From: Brachybacterium sp. SGAir0954
Lineage (GTDB): Bacteria > Actinomycetota > Actinomycetes > Actinomycetales > Dermabacteraceae
Length of the DNA: 64,000 bases
Direction of reading: 5' to 3'
Assembly: GCF_005490785.1 (NCBI RefSeq)
Contig: NZ_CP027295.1
Span: forward strand, 1,550,001-1,614,000
In this document: positions 14,280-23,625 of the stretch, piece after piece
Layout of the letters: each line of letters begins with the position of its first letter
Numbering within the stretch: position 1 is the stretch's first letter
Program-made: the position numbers and the translations under genes
The notes under the pieces: generated by a model
Told to the model about the DNA's origin: nothing
Databases searched by the model: none
Seen by the model: only the letters and a program-made list of their open reading frames with translations

Positions 14280-15584
14280 GTGAAGAAGACCCCGTGGATC
14301 ATCGGCGCGGCGACCGTGGCCGTGCTCGCCGTGGGCGGCGGCGGCACCGCCTACGCCGTCTCGAGCGAGGCCGACGTGACCGTCTACGGCAAGGCGAGCA
14401 GCGTCCGCACGTTCTCGAGCCTCACCGTGGCCGAGCTCCTCGAGAGCCAGGGCATCACCGTCCAGGAGAACGATCTCGTGACCCCCGGTCTCGACGAGAC
14501 GGTCACCGACGGCATGGACATCCAGGTCGTCCAGCGCCACCTCGCGACCGTGACGATCGACGGCGCCGAGAAGGACGTCCTCACCGCCGGCACCACCGTG
14601 CAGGACGCGCTCGACGAGCTCGACTACAAGGCCGACGGCGCGAAGGTCACCCCCGCGCCGGAGACCGAGCTCTCCGCGACCGAGGCCACCGCCGTCGACG
14701 TCTCCACGCTCAAGACCGTCACCTTCACCGGGCAGTACGGCTCCGCGACCTTCGAGACCACCGCCAAGACGGTGGACGAGGCGATGACCTCGCTCCTCAC
14801 GAACATCGAGGACTCCGACACGGCCTCCGTGGAGCGCGATGCGCTCCTCGAGGACGGCGCCACGATCGAGGTGCACCGCACCCGCGAGAAGGAGCGCACG
14901 GAGACCGAGGAGATCCCCTTCGAGACCACCACGAAGAAGGACGACACCCTCCTCGAGGGCACGACGAGGACGACCACCGAGGGCAAGAAGGGCTCCAAGG
15001 AGATCGTCTACAAGGACACCGTCGTCGACGGGAAGACCACCGAGTCCGAGAAGGTCTCCGAGAAGGTCACCGCCGAGCCCGTCGCGAAGGTCGTCGTCGA
15101 GGGCACCAAGAAGGCCCCCGTCGAGGAGAAGACCGAGGAGAGCGCCGCCTCGAGCAGCTCCGCCTCGACCTCCCGCAGCACCACCGAGTCCTCGCGCAGC
15201 TCCGAGCGCTCCTCGTCCTCCGAGAAGGAGAGCTCCTCCGACGAGAAGAAGAGCTCCTCCTCGAAGAGCGACGACTCCTCCTCCGAGAAGGAGGAGAGCT
15301 CCTCCTCGTCGAGCTCCTCCGCCCCCTCGGTCTCCGGCGGCTCCGTGTGGGACAAGCTCGCCAAGTGCGAGTCCGGCGGCAACTGGTCGATCAACACGGG
15401 CAACGGCTTCTACGGCGGCCTGCAGTTCACCAAGTCGACCTGGCTCGCCTACGGGGGCGGCCAGTACGCCTCGAACGCGCACCTCGCCACCCGTGAGCAG
15501 CAGATCGCGATCGGCAAGAAGGTCCAGGCCGGCCAGGGCTGGGGCGCGTGGCCGTCCTGCACCTCGAAGCTCGGCATCCGCTGA
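14280..15584 (+). CDS. Resuscitation-promoting factor (Rpf), secreted muralytic enzyme
   Basis: Cell-wall-cleaving lysozyme/transglycosylase-like protein that promotes regrowth of dormant cells in Actinobacteria. It has 434 residues from the GTG at 14280, which has AGGTGG 5 bases upstream. Order: signal/anchor segment (IIGAATVAVLAVGGGGTAYA), tandem DUF348 ubiquitin-like modules (about 33-190, with repeated TV-x-E-L/T-V-x-DAL/T-VDEAM patterns), a G5 domain (about 195-275, REKERTETEEIPFETTTKKD), a Ser/Glu/Lys linker (about 283-350), and the C-terminal Rpf domain. That domain contains WDKLAKCESGGNW (catalytic E364), YGGLQFTKSTW and a paired C-terminal Cys. This is the RpfB-type architecture. A 14-bp terminator follows. 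Confidence 0.92.
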   Translation: MKKTPWIIGAATVAVLAVGGGGTAYAVSSEADVTVYGKASSVRTFSSLTVAELLESQGITVQENDLVTPGLDETVTDGMDIQVVQRHLATVTIDGAEKDVLTAGTTVQDALDELDYKADGAKVTPAPETELSATEATAVDVSTLKTVTFTGQYGSATFETTAKTVDEAMTSLLTNIEDSDTASVERDALLEDGATIEVHRTREKERTETEEIPFETTTKKDDTLLEGTTRTTTEGKKGSKEIVYKDTVVDGKTTESEKVSEKVTAEPVAKVVVEGTKKAPVEEKTEESAASSSSASTSRSTTESSRSSERSSSSEKESSSDEKKSSSSKSDDSSSEKEESSSSSSSSAPSVSGGSVWDKLAKCESGGNWSINTGNGFYGGLQFTKSTWLAYGGGQYASNAHLATREQQIAIGKKVQAGQGWGAWPSCTSKLGIR

Positions 15585-15632
15585 CGAGGTCCCTCGACGG
15601 GTCCCGGAGGACCCTGGCGACATCCGGTGCGT

Positions 15633-15662
15633 GAGCGCGCCGCGGGAACCCGCGGCGCGCTC
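15633..15662 (+). terminator. Terminator after rpf
   Basis: A perfect 14-bp inverted repeat (15633-15646 with 15649-15662) with only AA between the arms lies about 50 bases past the rpf stop. Confidence 0.75.
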
Positions 15663-15748
15663 TCGCCGTCCCCGGGGGAGGGGCGGAGTCGCCGCGACCG
15701 GGCGCACCGGGCATCCCGTGTGATCTGCGTCGGATGGAGCCGGATCCT

Positions 15749-15778
15749 TTGACCGTTCACACGCGGTCTCACTAGACT
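15749..15778 (+). promoter_or_regulatory. Promoter of the str operon (rpsL-rpsG-fusA)
   Basis: TTGACC, an 18-base spacer and TAGACT form one of the best housekeeping promoters in the window. Transcription would start near 15785. Confidence 0.7.
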
Positions 15779-15784
15779 GTCGCG

Positions 15785-16108
15785 TGCGTCCGGAGTGCCC
15801 TCCGGTCGTGACCCGGGACGAGATCCGGACCTGACGCCCGTGCGGCGGAGGGGACGGAGGGTGTCCCCCGCGAGGAGCGGATCCTCGCGGCGTGCCCGAA
15901 AGACGGGGAGAAGGCCATGCCCGGCCCCTCCCCGCGGGCACCGATCACGGTCCTCCGGACGCCCGAGCGGTGCCATCACCGCACGGGCGGGTCGCCATCC
16001 GTCATCCCGGGCATGGGAGCGGATCCGCGGGTCGCCGGTCGTCTCGACGACCGAAGCAGTTGATCCTCGTTCAGCAATACTGATCGGGGCCGAACAGGAA
16101 GAGAAGCT
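15785..16108 (+). other. Long untranslated leader of rpsL
   Basis: About 320 bases separate the predicted start of transcription from the rpsL GTG. I see GC-rich short self-complementary stretches but no recognisable riboswitch and no convincing leader peptide. A second, nearer promoter cannot be excluded. Confidence 0.35.
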
Positions 16109-16483
16109 GTGCCTACTATCCAGCAGCTGGTGCGCAAGGGGCGGCAGGACAAGCCCTCTGCGTCCAACACGCCGGCGCTCAAGGGCTCGCCCCAGCGCCG
16201 CGGTGTGTGCACGCGCGTGTACACCCAGACCCCGAAGAAGCCGAACTCCGCGCTGCGCAAGATCGCGCGTGTCCGACTCTCCACGGGCGTCGAGGTCACC
16301 GCGTACATCCCCGGTGAGGGCCACAACCTCCAGGAGCACTCCATCGTGCTCGTGCGCGGCGGTCGTGTGAAGGACCTCCCGGGCGTGCGCTACAAGATCA
16401 TCCGCGGCTCTCTGGACACCCAGGGCGTGAAGGGTCGTCAGCAGGCTCGTTCCCGCTACGGCGCGAAGAAGGAGAAGAAGTAA
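16109..16483 (+). CDS. rpsL: 30S ribosomal protein S12
   Basis: Decoding-centre protein. 124 residues, GTG start after [24 protein letters not shown] at the N-terminus and [11 protein letters not shown] and [12 protein letters not shown] blocks are typical. K43 and K88, the classic streptomycin-resistance positions, are both lysine, the sensitive form. The TAA stop overlaps the rpsG ATG (TAATG), coupling the two genes. Confidence 0.98.
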   Translation: MPTIQQLVRKGRQDKPSASNTPALKGSPQRRGVCTRVYTQTPKKPNSALRKIARVRLSTGVEVTAYIPGEGHNLQEHSIVLVRGGRVKDLPGVRYKIIRGSLDTQGVKGRQQARSRYGAKKEKK

Positions 16484-16953
16484 TGCCTCGTAAGGGAGCA
16501 GCTCCGAAGCGCGACCTCGTGGTCGACCCGGTCTACGGGTCCCCGATGGTCACCCAGCTCATCAACAAGATCCTGCTCGACGGCAAGAAGACCGTCGCCG
16601 AGCGCATCGTCTACGGCGCGCTCGAGGGCGCCCGTGAGAAGAACGGTCAGGATCCCGTCGCGACCCTCAAGAAGGCTCTCGACAACATCCGCCCGACCCT
16701 CGAGGTCCGCAGCCGCCGCGTCGGCGGTGCGACCTACCAGGTGCCGGTCGAGGTCAAGCCGGGTCGTTCCACGACCCTCGCGCTGCGCTGGCTCGTGGGC
16801 TACTCGCGCGCCCGTCGCGAGCACACGATGACCGAGCGTCTGATGAACGAGATCCTCGACGCCTCGAACGGTCTCGGCGCCGCGGTGAAGCGTCGCGAGG
16901 ACACGCACAAGATGGCCGAGTCCAACCGCGCCTTCGCTCACTACCGCTGGTGA
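16483..16953 (+). CDS. rpsG: 30S ribosomal protein S7
   Basis: Primary 16S rRNA-binding protein that nucleates head assembly. 156 residues, normal length, with [20 protein letters not shown], the [19 protein letters not shown] beta-hairpin and C-terminal [20 protein letters not shown]. It starts inside the rpsL stop. A strong hairpin lies in the gap before fusA. Confidence 0.98.
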   Translation: MPRKGAAPKRDLVVDPVYGSPMVTQLINKILLDGKKTVAERIVYGALEGAREKNGQDPVATLKKALDNIRPTLEVRSRRVGGATYQVPVEVKPGRSTTLALRWLVGYSRARREHTMTERLMNEILDASNGLGAAVKRREDTHKMAESNRAFAHYRW

Positions 16954-16961
16954 GTCCGGTC

Positions 16962-16988
16962 GGGGGCCCGCCCACCCGGCGGGCCCCC
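16962..16988 (+). terminator. Hairpin between rpsG and fusA
   Basis: An 11-bp perfect stem of G/C (16962-16972 with 16978-16988) and a 5-base loop begins 8 bases after the rpsG stop. It could end part of the rpsLG transcript or act as a partial attenuator, since fusA has no clear promoter of its own in the remaining ~55 bases. Confidence 0.6.
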
Positions 16989-17043
16989 GCCCCGCACCCC
17001 CCGGCCGCTCTTCCCGCTTCAGCCCAGACGAAAGGCAAAGCCC

Positions 17044-19197
17044 GTGGCACTCGCAGTGCTCAGCGACCTCACGAAGGTCCGCAACATCGGCATCATGGCC
17101 CACATCGATGCCGGCAAGACCACCACGACCGAGCGCATCCTGTACTACACCGGTGTCAACTACAAGATCGGTGAGACCCACGACGGCGCGGGCACGATGG
17201 ACTGGATGGAGCAGGAGAAGGAGCGCGGCATCACGATCACGTCTGCCGCGACGACCTGCTACTGGAACGACAACCAGATCAACATCATCGACACCCCGGG
17301 TCACGTGGACTTCACCGTCGAGGTGGAGCGCTCGCTCCGCGTGCTCGACGGCGCCGTCGCCGTGTTCGACGGCAAGGAGGGCGTGGAGCCCCAGTCGGAG
17401 ACGGTCTGGCGCCAGGCTGACAAGTACGACGTCCCGCGCATCTGCTTCGTCAACAAGATGGACAAGCTCGGCGCGGACTTCTTCTTCACCGTCAAGACCA
17501 TCATCGAGCGCCTCGGCGCGAAGCCCCTCGTCATGCAGGTGCCGATCGGCGCCGAGAGCGAGTTCAACGGCATCGTCGACCTCGTGAAGCAGAAGGCCTT
17601 CGAGTGGCCCGAGGTCTTCCCGGACGACGCCTCCGCCGCGCCGTTCGGCAAGAAGGGCGGCGACGCCACCCTCGGTCAGCTGCAGGTGGAGATCGCGATC
17701 CCCGCCGACCTCCAGGACACCGTCGACGAGTACCGCGCCAAGCTGGTCGAGGACGTCGCCGAGTCCACCGAGGAGCTCATGGAGGCGTACCTCGAGGAGG
17801 GCGACCTCACCGAGGAGCAGCTCAAGACCGGCATCCGCAAGATGACCGTGAACTCCGAGGCCTACCCGGTGTTCGCCGGCTCCGCGTTCAAGAACAAGGG
17901 CGTCCAGCTCATGCTCGACGCGGTGATCGACTTCCTCCCCTCGCCCCTCGACGTGCCGCCGATGATCGGCCACGACCCGAAGGACGAGGAGAAGGAGCTC
18001 ACCCGCAAGCCCGACTGGGACGAGCCCTTCTCGGCGCTCGCCTTCAAGGTCGCGGCGCACCCCTTCTTCGGCGCGCTCACCTACGTCCGCGTGTACTCCG
18101 GCCAGGTGAAGACCGGCGACCAGGTCCTCAACGCCACCTCCGGCAAGAAGGAGCGCATCGGGAAGCTCTTCCAGATGCACTCCAACCAGGAGAACCCGGT
18201 CGATGAGGCCTTCGCGGGCCACATCTACGCGTTCATCGGTCTCAAGGACACCAACACCGGTGACACGCTGTGCGACCTCCAGGCCCCGATCGCGCTGGAG
18301 TCCATGACCTTCCCCGAGCCCGTGATCTCCGTGGCCATCGAGCCCAAGACCAAGGGTGACCAGGAGAAGCTCGGCGTCGCCATCCAGAAGCTGGCCAAGG
18401 AGGACCCGACCTTCCAGGTCGAGCTCGACGAGGAGACCGGTCAGACGGTCATCCGCGGCATGGGCGAGCTGCACCTCGACATCCTCGTGGACCGCATGCG
18501 CCGCGAGTTCAAGGTCGAGGCGAACATCGGCAAGCCGCAGGTCGCGTACCGCGAGACCATCAAGCGCGCCGTCGAGAAGTTCGACTTCACGCACAAGAAG
18601 CAGACCGGCGGCTCCGGCCAGTTCGCGAAGGTCCAGCTGACCTTCGGTCCGCTCGAGGGTGCCGAGGAGGGCGTGTTCTACGAGTTCGAGAACGCGGTCA
18701 CCGGCGGTCGCGTCCCGCGCGAGTACATCCCGAGCGTCGACGCGGGCATCCAGGACGCGCTGCAGAGCGGTGTCCTGGCCGGCTACCCGGTCGTGAACGT
18801 GAAGGCCACCCTCACCGACGGCGCCTACCATGACGTCGACTCCTCGGAGATGGCCTTCAAGATCGCCGGTTCCATGGCCGCCAAGGAGGCCATGCGCAAG
18901 GCGAACCCTGTCATCCTCGAGCCGCTCATGGACGTCGAGGTGCGTACTCCGGAGGAGTACATGGGAGATGTCATCGGCGACCTGAACTCCCGTCGAGGTC
19001 AGGTCCAGTCGATGGAGGATGCGAGCGGGGTCAAGATCGTCCGCGCTCTCGTCCCGCTGTCGGAGATGTTCGGCTACGTCGGCGACCTGCGGTCCAAGAC
19101 CCAGGGTCGTGCGATGTACTCGATGCAGTTCGACAGCTACGCGGAGGTCCCGAAGAACATCTCGGACGAGATCGTCGCGAAGACCCGGGGCGAGTGA
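17044..19197 (+). CDS. fusA: Elongation factor G
   Basis: Translocase GTPase, 717 residues, GTG start after GAAAGGCAAAGCCC. G1 is AHIDAGKTT (residues 19-27), then RGITI (switch I), DTPGHVD (G3) and NKMDKLGAD (G4). Domains II to V follow, including [15 protein letters not shown] and the C-terminal [16 protein letters not shown]. Length and motifs match the canonical bacterial EF-G that pairs with str operons, rather than a FusA2-type paralogue. Confidence 0.98.
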   Translation: MALAVLSDLTKVRNIGIMAHIDAGKTTTTERILYYTGVNYKIGETHDGAGTMDWMEQEKERGITITSAATTCYWNDNQINIIDTPGHVDFTVEVERSLRVLDGAVAVFDGKEGVEPQSETVWRQADKYDVPRICFVNKMDKLGADFFFTVKTIIERLGAKPLVMQVPIGAESEFNGIVDLVKQKAFEWPEVFPDDASAAPFGKKGGDATLGQLQVEIAIPADLQDTVDEYRAKLVEDVAESTEELMEAYLEEGDLTEEQLKTGIRKMTVNSEAYPVFAGSAFKNKGVQLMLDAVIDFLPSPLDVPPMIGHDPKDEEKELTRKPDWDEPFSALAFKVAAHPFFGALTYVRVYSGQVKTGDQVLNATSGKKERIGKLFQMHSNQENPVDEAFAGHIYAFIGLKDTNTGDTLCDLQAPIALESMTFPEPVISVAIEPKTKGDQEKLGVAIQKLAKEDPTFQVELDEETGQTVIRGMGELHLDILVDRMRREFKVEANIGKPQVAYRETIKRAVEKFDFTHKKQTGGSGQFAKVQLTFGPLEGAEEGVFYEFENAVTGGRVPREYIPSVDAGIQDALQSGVLAGYPVVNVKATLTDGAYHDVDSSEMAFKIAGSMAAKEAMRKANPVILEPLMDVEVRTPEEYMGDVIGDLNSRRGQVQSMEDASGVKIVRALVPLSEMFGYVGDLRSKTQGRAMYSMQFDSYAEVPKNISDEIVAKTRGE

Positions 19198-19204
19198 GGG
19201 TCGG

Positions 19205-19233
19205 GGGAGCAGGTAGCATTCCTGCCTGCTCCC
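19205..19233 (+). terminator. Hairpin between fusA and tuf
   Basis: A 9-bp stem (19205-19213 with 19225-19233) and an 11-base loop follow the fusA stop by 8 bases. The loop holds a TAGCAT hexamer that could be a -10 box for tuf, an arrangement similar to the one seen at secY. Confidence 0.5.
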
Positions 19234-19321
19234 TCCGCCTCCGTCGGAGAGCCACCGCAAGGTGGGGACCCGATCCCGACCAGAAGTACCCAGAGATTAC
19301 GAAGTCCTAGGAGGACACACC

Positions 19322-20509
19322 ATGGCGAAGGCCAAGTTCGAGCGGAACAAGCCGCACGTCAACATCGGCACCATCGGTCACGTCGACCACGGCAAGACCA
19401 CGCTGACCGCTGCCATCTCGAAGGTCCTGTACGACCAGTACCCGGACATCAACGAGAAGCGGGACTTCGACCAGATCGATAACGCGCCTGAGGAGAAGCA
19501 GCGCGGCATCACGATCAACATCTCGCACATCGAGTACCAGACCGAGAAGCGTCACTACGCCCACGTCGACGCCCCCGGCCACGCCGACTACATCAAGAAC
19601 ATGATCACCGGCGCGGCTCAGATGGACGGCGCGATCCTCGTGGTCGCCGCCACCGACGGCCCGATGGCCCAGACCCGTGAGCACGTTCTGCTCGCCCGCC
19701 AGGTGGGCGTCCCCTACCTGCTGGTCGCGCTGAACAAGTCCGACATGGTCGACGACGAGGAGATCCTCGAGCTCGTCGAGATGGAGGTCCGCGAGCTGCT
19801 GGGTTCGCAGGAGTTCGACGAGGACGCCCCCGTCGTGCGCGTGTCCGCTCTCAAGGCGCTCGAGGGCGACGAGAAGTGGGTCAAGTCCGTGCAGGAGCTC
19901 ATGGAGGCCGTGGACGAGAACATCCCCGACCCGGTCCGTGACATGGACAAGCCGTTCCTCATGCCCGTCGAGGACGTCTTCACCATCACCGGTCGCGGCA
20001 CCGTCGTCACCGGCAAGGTGGAGCGCGGCAAGCTCGCCATCAACTCCGAGGTCGAGATCGTCGGCATCCGCGAGCCGCAGAAGACCACGGTCACCGGCAT
20101 CGAGATGTTCCACAAGCAGATGGACGAGGCGTGGGCCGGCGAGAACTGCGGTCTTCTCCTCCGCGGCACCAAGCGCGAGGACGTCGAGCGCGGCCAGGTC
20201 GTCGTGAAGCCGGGTTCGATCACCCCGCACACCAACTTCGAGGCGCAGGTCTACATCCTGTCCAAGGACGAGGGCGGCCGTCACAACCCGTTCTACTCGA
20301 ACTACCGTCCGCAGTTCTACTTCCGGACCACCGACGTCACCGGCGTCATCTCCCTGCCTGAGGGCACCGAGATGGTCATGCCCGGCGACAACACCGAGAT
20401 GACGGTGGAGCTCATCCAGCCCATCGCCATGGAGGAGGGCCTCGGCTTCGCCATCCGTGAGGGTGGCCGCACCGTGGGCTCCGGCCGCGTCACCAAGATC
20501 ACCAAGTGA
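19322..20509 (+). CDS. tuf: Elongation factor Tu
   Basis: Delivers aminoacyl-tRNA to the A site. 395 residues from the ATG at 19322, which has TAGGAGG 9 bases upstream; the frame is open from 19262 but without homology. G1 GHVDHGKTT (residues 19-27), [27 protein letters not shown] and SALKALEG are all present. Domains II-III end [11 protein letters not shown]. The next feature is a 16-bp terminator, so tuf ends the str operon. Confidence 0.98.
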   Translation: MAKAKFERNKPHVNIGTIGHVDHGKTTLTAAISKVLYDQYPDINEKRDFDQIDNAPEEKQRGITINISHIEYQTEKRHYAHVDAPGHADYIKNMITGAAQMDGAILVVAATDGPMAQTREHVLLARQVGVPYLLVALNKSDMVDDEEILELVEMEVRELLGSQEFDEDAPVVRVSALKALEGDEKWVKSVQELMEAVDENIPDPVRDMDKPFLMPVEDVFTITGRGTVVTGKVERGKLAINSEVEIVGIREPQKTTVTGIEMFHKQMDEAWAGENCGLLLRGTKREDVERGQVVVKPGSITPHTNFEAQVYILSKDEGGRHNPFYSNYRPQFYFRTTDVTGVISLPEGTEMVMPGDNTEMTVELIQPIAMEEGLGFAIREGGRTVGSGRVTKITK

Positions 20510-20548
20510 TCACCGCGGGGGTGACCCTGCAGCCGTGAACGGCGCTCG

Positions 20549-20584
20549 AAGGACCCCTGACCGGGAGACCGGTCAGGGGTCCTT
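20549..20584 (+). terminator. Terminator after tuf
   Basis: A perfect 16-bp stem (20549-20564 with 20569-20584) with a GAGA tetraloop. Confidence 0.88.
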
Positions 20585-20640
20585 CCGTCTGTCCGGGGGC
20601 GGCTAGCGGGACGGCAGGGCCGACGGTGGTCGCCGTGGTT

Positions 20641-20762
20641 GCAGCGGTCCCTGGAGCGGCGGTCCCCGGAGCAGCGGTCCCCGGACAGGGCCCGGTGCCC
20701 GGCTCGTCCACGGTGGTCGACCGGCACCGACACCGGCACTGGCACCGGCCGCGGCACCGGTA
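20641..20762. repeat. GC-rich tandem repeats in the tuf/stress-protein gap
   Basis: Three exact-length 15-base units, consensus GCAGCGGTCCCCGGA, occupy 20641-20685. About seven imperfect CCGGCA hexamers occupy 20721-20762. Open frames through this stretch have low-complexity translations and no start signals, so I treat it as non-coding. It is flanked by the tuf terminator and the minus-strand terminator at 20835. Confidence 0.6.
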
Positions 20763-20834
20763 CCTGCACGCGGCCGGCGGCCGACGCGGGTGCGGCACCG
20801 GCGACCAGCCGGCGGCGGGTGCACGGTCCGTATG

Positions 20835-20872
20835 CAGGACGGGCGCCCACCCGGAGGTGGACGCCCGTCCTG
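20835..20872 (-). terminator. Terminator of the minus-strand stress protein gene
   Basis: An 11-bp stem (20835-20845 with 20862-20872) extended by inner CCACC/GGTGG pairing. It lies 21 bases beyond the stop of the gene at 20894. Confidence 0.75.
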
Positions 20873-20893
20873 TCGGCGTCGGGAGGTGGCGGT

Positions 20894-21865
20894 TCAGCCG
20901 TCCCGACGATCGTCCTCGCCCCAGCGCGGTGCGTCGGCACGCTCGGTCGGCGCGGGCGGCGTGGCGTCGTCGGGCCCCGACGCGGTGGAGGGGGCGTCGG
21001 CCGCCGACGGGGACCCGGTGGCCGGGGCCGTCCCCTGCTCGGCGGGCCGGCCGTAGCTGGGCCGGGGGGCGGCGGCGCCGCGCTGGGCCTCCGGCGTCGT
21101 GGGTGCGGGCTGCCCGTAGCTGGGGCGGTGGCTCGCGCCCGTGCCCGCGGGGGAGCCGGGAGCGCCGTACCCGTAGGAGCCCGCGGGGGAGTCCGGTCGG
21201 ATGGGTGCCCCGCCGGAACCGGACGCGCCGTGCGCACCCGTCCCGCCGACCGCCGGACCGGAGGCGCCGTCGCCGACGCCGTTCGCGCCCGCCCCGGGGG
21301 CCGGGGCGCCGCCGCCCTGGGAGCCGAGGCCCGGAGCCTGGGCCGGGGGGACCGAGGAGCGCCCGGTCGCGGGGCCGGGGTTCACGCCGGCCTCGGCGAG
21401 CACGCGGCGGGCCTGCTCGGCATGGCTGTGCTCGACCATGAGCTCGTACTGCATGGGGATCGTCGCGGTCATCGACGTGAAGTCCCGCTTGCCGCCGGTC
21501 ATCGCGTAGCCGATCACGGCCCAGACGGTGAAGAAGATGATGCCGAGCAGCACGCTCGAGACGACGGCCGCGACGCTGCCACCGGGGTTGAGGAACATGA
21601 GGATGAGACCGATGAACAGGCCCATCCAGACGCCGGAGAGCACGCCCTGGCCGATCACCTTGCCCCAGGTGCGGCGGCCGGTGACCCGCTCGATGAGCTT
21701 GAGGTCCGTGCCCACGATCATGGTGTTCTGCACGGGGAACTGGCGGTCCGCGAGCGCATCGACGACGGCCTGCACCTCGGCGTAGGTGCTGTACACGCCG
21801 AGGGAGCGGGGGTACTCGAGGTCGTAGAGCCGCTGGGTGAGCGGCGAGTGCTGCGGTGAGGTCAT
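20894..21865 (-). CDS. YflT-type general stress protein with two membrane spans and a disordered Gly/Pro tail
   Basis: 323 residues. The N-terminal ~130 residues look like the YflT / general stress protein 17M domain: an opening YPRSLGVYSTYAEVQAVVDALADR, then PVQNTMIVGTDLKLIERVTGR, then two hydrophobic segments rich in small residues (about 70-94 and 98-124). After residue ~165 the chain is Gly/Pro/Ala/Ser low complexity with repeated RPSYG (near 255 and 285). Biochemical function is not known; the family is induced by heat and general stress in Bacillus. The ATG is 6 bases from a TAGGCT box, predicting a leaderless mRNA. Confidence 0.75.
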   Translation of the reverse strand: MTSPQHSPLTQRLYDLEYPRSLGVYSTYAEVQAVVDALADRQFPVQNTMIVGTDLKLIERVTGRRTWGKVIGQGVLSGVWMGLFIGLILMFLNPGGSVAAVVSSVLLGIIFFTVWAVIGYAMTGGKRDFTSMTATIPMQYELMVEHSHAEQARRVLAEAGVNPGPATGRSSVPPAQAPGLGSQGGGAPAPGAGANGVGDGASGPAVGGTGAHGASGSGGAPIRPDSPAGSYGYGAPGSPAGTGASHRPSYGQPAPTTPEAQRGAAAPRPSYGRPAEQGTAPATGSPSAADAPSTASGPDDATPPAPTERADAPRWGEDDRRDG

Positions 21866-21871
21866 GTGCTG

Positions 21872-21877
21872 AGCCTA
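21872..21877 (-). promoter_or_regulatory. -10 box predicting a leaderless mRNA for the stress protein
   Basis: On the minus strand TAGGCT is followed by 6 bases and then the ATG. No ribosome binding site precedes the start. Confidence 0.6.
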
Positions 21878-22042
21878 GGACAGGAGTCCGGATGCTCCCA
21901 GGGAGTGACGCCGATCTGCCTGGGAGTCCCCTGACCCCGTGCCGGGAGACGGCGCCGGAGGGGGCTGCGAAGGGGCCTGTGGAGGGCCGTCGGGACGGGC
22001 GCGGAGCGGCCCGTCGGAGCGGGGGAACAAACTTTCATGTCA

Positions 22043-22055
22043 CGACACGGTGTCG
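22043..22055 (+). promoter_or_regulatory. Inverted repeat upstream of the sugar importer operon
   Basis: CGACAC-G-GTGTCG is a perfect 6-bp inverted repeat with a single central base. It lies 83 bases before the solute-binding protein start and about 38 bases before the candidate -10. It does not match the DasR consensus of Streptomyces (ACTGGTCTAGACCAGT). A regulator site is inferred from symmetry and position only. Confidence 0.4.
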
Positions 22056-22068
22056 AAACTGCCAGAAG

Positions 22069-22098
22069 TGATCTGCGCCTCCCCGTGCGCGGTAAGGT
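22069..22098 (+). promoter_or_regulatory. Weak promoter candidate for the sugar importer operon
   Basis: TGATCT, an 18-base spacer and TAAGGT. The -10 fits TANNNT; the -35 is poor. Transcription would start about 33 bases before the ATG. Confidence 0.35.
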
Positions 22099-22137
22099 CC
22101 CGGGGACAGCGTCGTCGACGAGGAGTGAGGACCCACC

Positions 22138-23625
22138 ATGACTGCACGTGATCAGCGCCCTGCGGAGGACCCCGCCGCGCTGGAGACCCCGCTCGACCGG
22201 CTGGGCGCCAGCCGTCGACGCTTCCTCTCGCTCGCGGGCGTCTCCGCGGGTGCCGCCGGGCTCGCGGCCTGCGCCGCCGGGGGCGGCGGCGGGGACGATG
22301 CCGCCTCGAGCGACGGCGGCGGGGCCGCGGTCGCCGAGGGCGGCGGCGAGGTGAGCGACGAGAACCCCTTCGGCGTGGACGCCTCCGCACCGGTGGACGT
22401 CGTGATCTTCAACGGCGGCTTCGGCGACCAGTACGGCAAGGACGCCGGCAAGAAGTACGCGGAGCTCTACCCGGAGGCGGACGTCAAGGTCTCCTCGACC
22501 GTGAACATCCAGCCGGATCTCCAGCCCCGGTTCATCGGCGGCAACCCGCCGGACCTCTTCGACAACTCCGGCGCGCAGAGCATGAACACCTCGGCGCTCA
22601 TCAGCGACGGCAGCCTCGGGGAGCTCGGCGCGCTGATCAAGGCCCCGAGCCTCGACGGGGGCACCATCGAGGAGTCCCTGCTCCCCGGTGTGCTCGTGCC
22701 CGGCACCTACTCCGGCAAGCTCTTCGCGCTGAACTACACCTACACCGTCTTCGCCCTCTGGTACTCCGCCACCCAGTTCGAGAAGGAGGGCTGGAAGGCC
22801 CCCGCCTCCTGGGACGAGGTCATGGCGATCGGCGAGTCGGCGAAGTCCGCGAAGCTGCCGCTGTTCGCCTGGGGCGGTCAGAACGCGGCGGACTACTACC
22901 AGGAGCTCGCGCTCTCGATGGCGATCAAGGAGGGCGGCAAGGAGGTCGCGACGAAGCTCGACAAGCTCGATGCCGACGCCTTCTCCCAGCAGACCGTGGT
23001 CGACGCCCACAAGGCGATCGAGGAGGCCGTGAAGGCCGGGTACTTCATGTCCGGCGGCGCCGGCATCAAGCACACCGAGGCCCAGGCGGAGTGGGTGACC
23101 GGCAAGGCGGTCATGTACCCCTCCGGCTCCTGGATCGAGAACGAGCAGCGGGACGTCACGCCCGAGGACTTCAAGATGACGGGCCTCTCCACGCCGGTGC
23201 TCAGCGACGGCGCGAAGCTCGGGGCGGCCGCCATCCACGGCGCCGCGGGCGAGCCGTTCATGGTCCCCTCCAAGGGCAAGAACGGCGCCGGCGGCCTCGA
23301 GTTCCTGCGCATCATGCTCTCCAAGGAGCAGTGCCAGAACTTCTCCAAGCTCACGAGCTCCATCACGATCGTCAAGGACACGGTGCCGGAGGACGCCTTC
23401 GGCTCCACCGCGCTCGCGTCCGTCAACGAGCTCATCCAGGGTGCGGGCGAGGACGTCTTCACCTACAACTTCAAGGACTGGTATGGGCTGGGCCCTGACA
23501 TCAAGCCCCTGTGGACGGAGTTCCTGGGCGGCGACATCACCGCCGACGAGTGCCTCGAGCGCACGCAGGAGATCGTCGACAAGGTGCGCGAGGACGACAG
23601 CATCGAGAAGTTCGACGTCGAGTGA
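22138..23625 (+). CDS. Tat-exported lipoprotein, ABC sugar-binding protein resembling NgcE
   Basis: Extracellular solute-binding protein of a CUT1-type importer, 495 residues. The N-terminus has a twin-arginine motif (SRRRFLSLAG, residues 25-34) and lipobox LAAC with C45 as lipid anchor, then a Gly/Ser/Asp spacer. The mature part (DVVIFNGGFGDQYGKDAGKK, FIGGNPPDLFDNSG, YTVFALWYSATQFEKEGW, MYPSGSWIENEQRD) most resembles the N-acetylglucosamine/chitobiose binding protein NgcE of Streptomyces. Substrate is inferred from recalled similarity. Its TGA overlaps the next ATG (GTGATGG), so the permeases are co-translated. Confidence 0.82.
   Translation: MTARDQRPAEDPAALETPLDRLGASRRRFLSLAGVSAGAAGLAACAAGGGGGDDAASSDGGGAAVAEGGGEVSDENPFGVDASAPVDVVIFNGGFGDQYGKDAGKKYAELYPEADVKVSSTVNIQPDLQPRFIGGNPPDLFDNSGAQSMNTSALISDGSLGELGALIKAPSLDGGTIEESLLPGVLVPGTYSGKLFALNYTYTVFALWYSATQFEKEGWKAPASWDEVMAIGESAKSAKLPLFAWGGQNAADYYQELALSMAIKEGGKEVATKLDKLDADAFSQQTVVDAHKAIEEAVKAGYFMSGGAGIKHTEAQAEWVTGKAVMYPSGSWIENEQRDVTPEDFKMTGLSTPVLSDGAKLGAAAIHGAAGEPFMVPSKGKNGAGGLEFLRIMLSKEQCQNFSKLTSSITIVKDTVPEDAFGSTALASVNELIQGAGEDVFTYNFKDWYGLGPDIKPLWTEFLGGDITADECLERTQEIVDKVREDDSIEKFDVE

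Noticed and set aside
20499-21237. Several Arg/Pro-rich frames across the repeat region after tuf, on both strands
   Set aside because: Low-complexity translations generated by GC-rich repeats, no ribosome binding sites, and partial overlap with tuf or the stress protein gene.
22023-22060. A DasR operator upstream of the sugar importer
   Set aside because: The inverted repeat present (CGACAC-G-GTGTCG) does not match the DasR consensus; only the position is similar.
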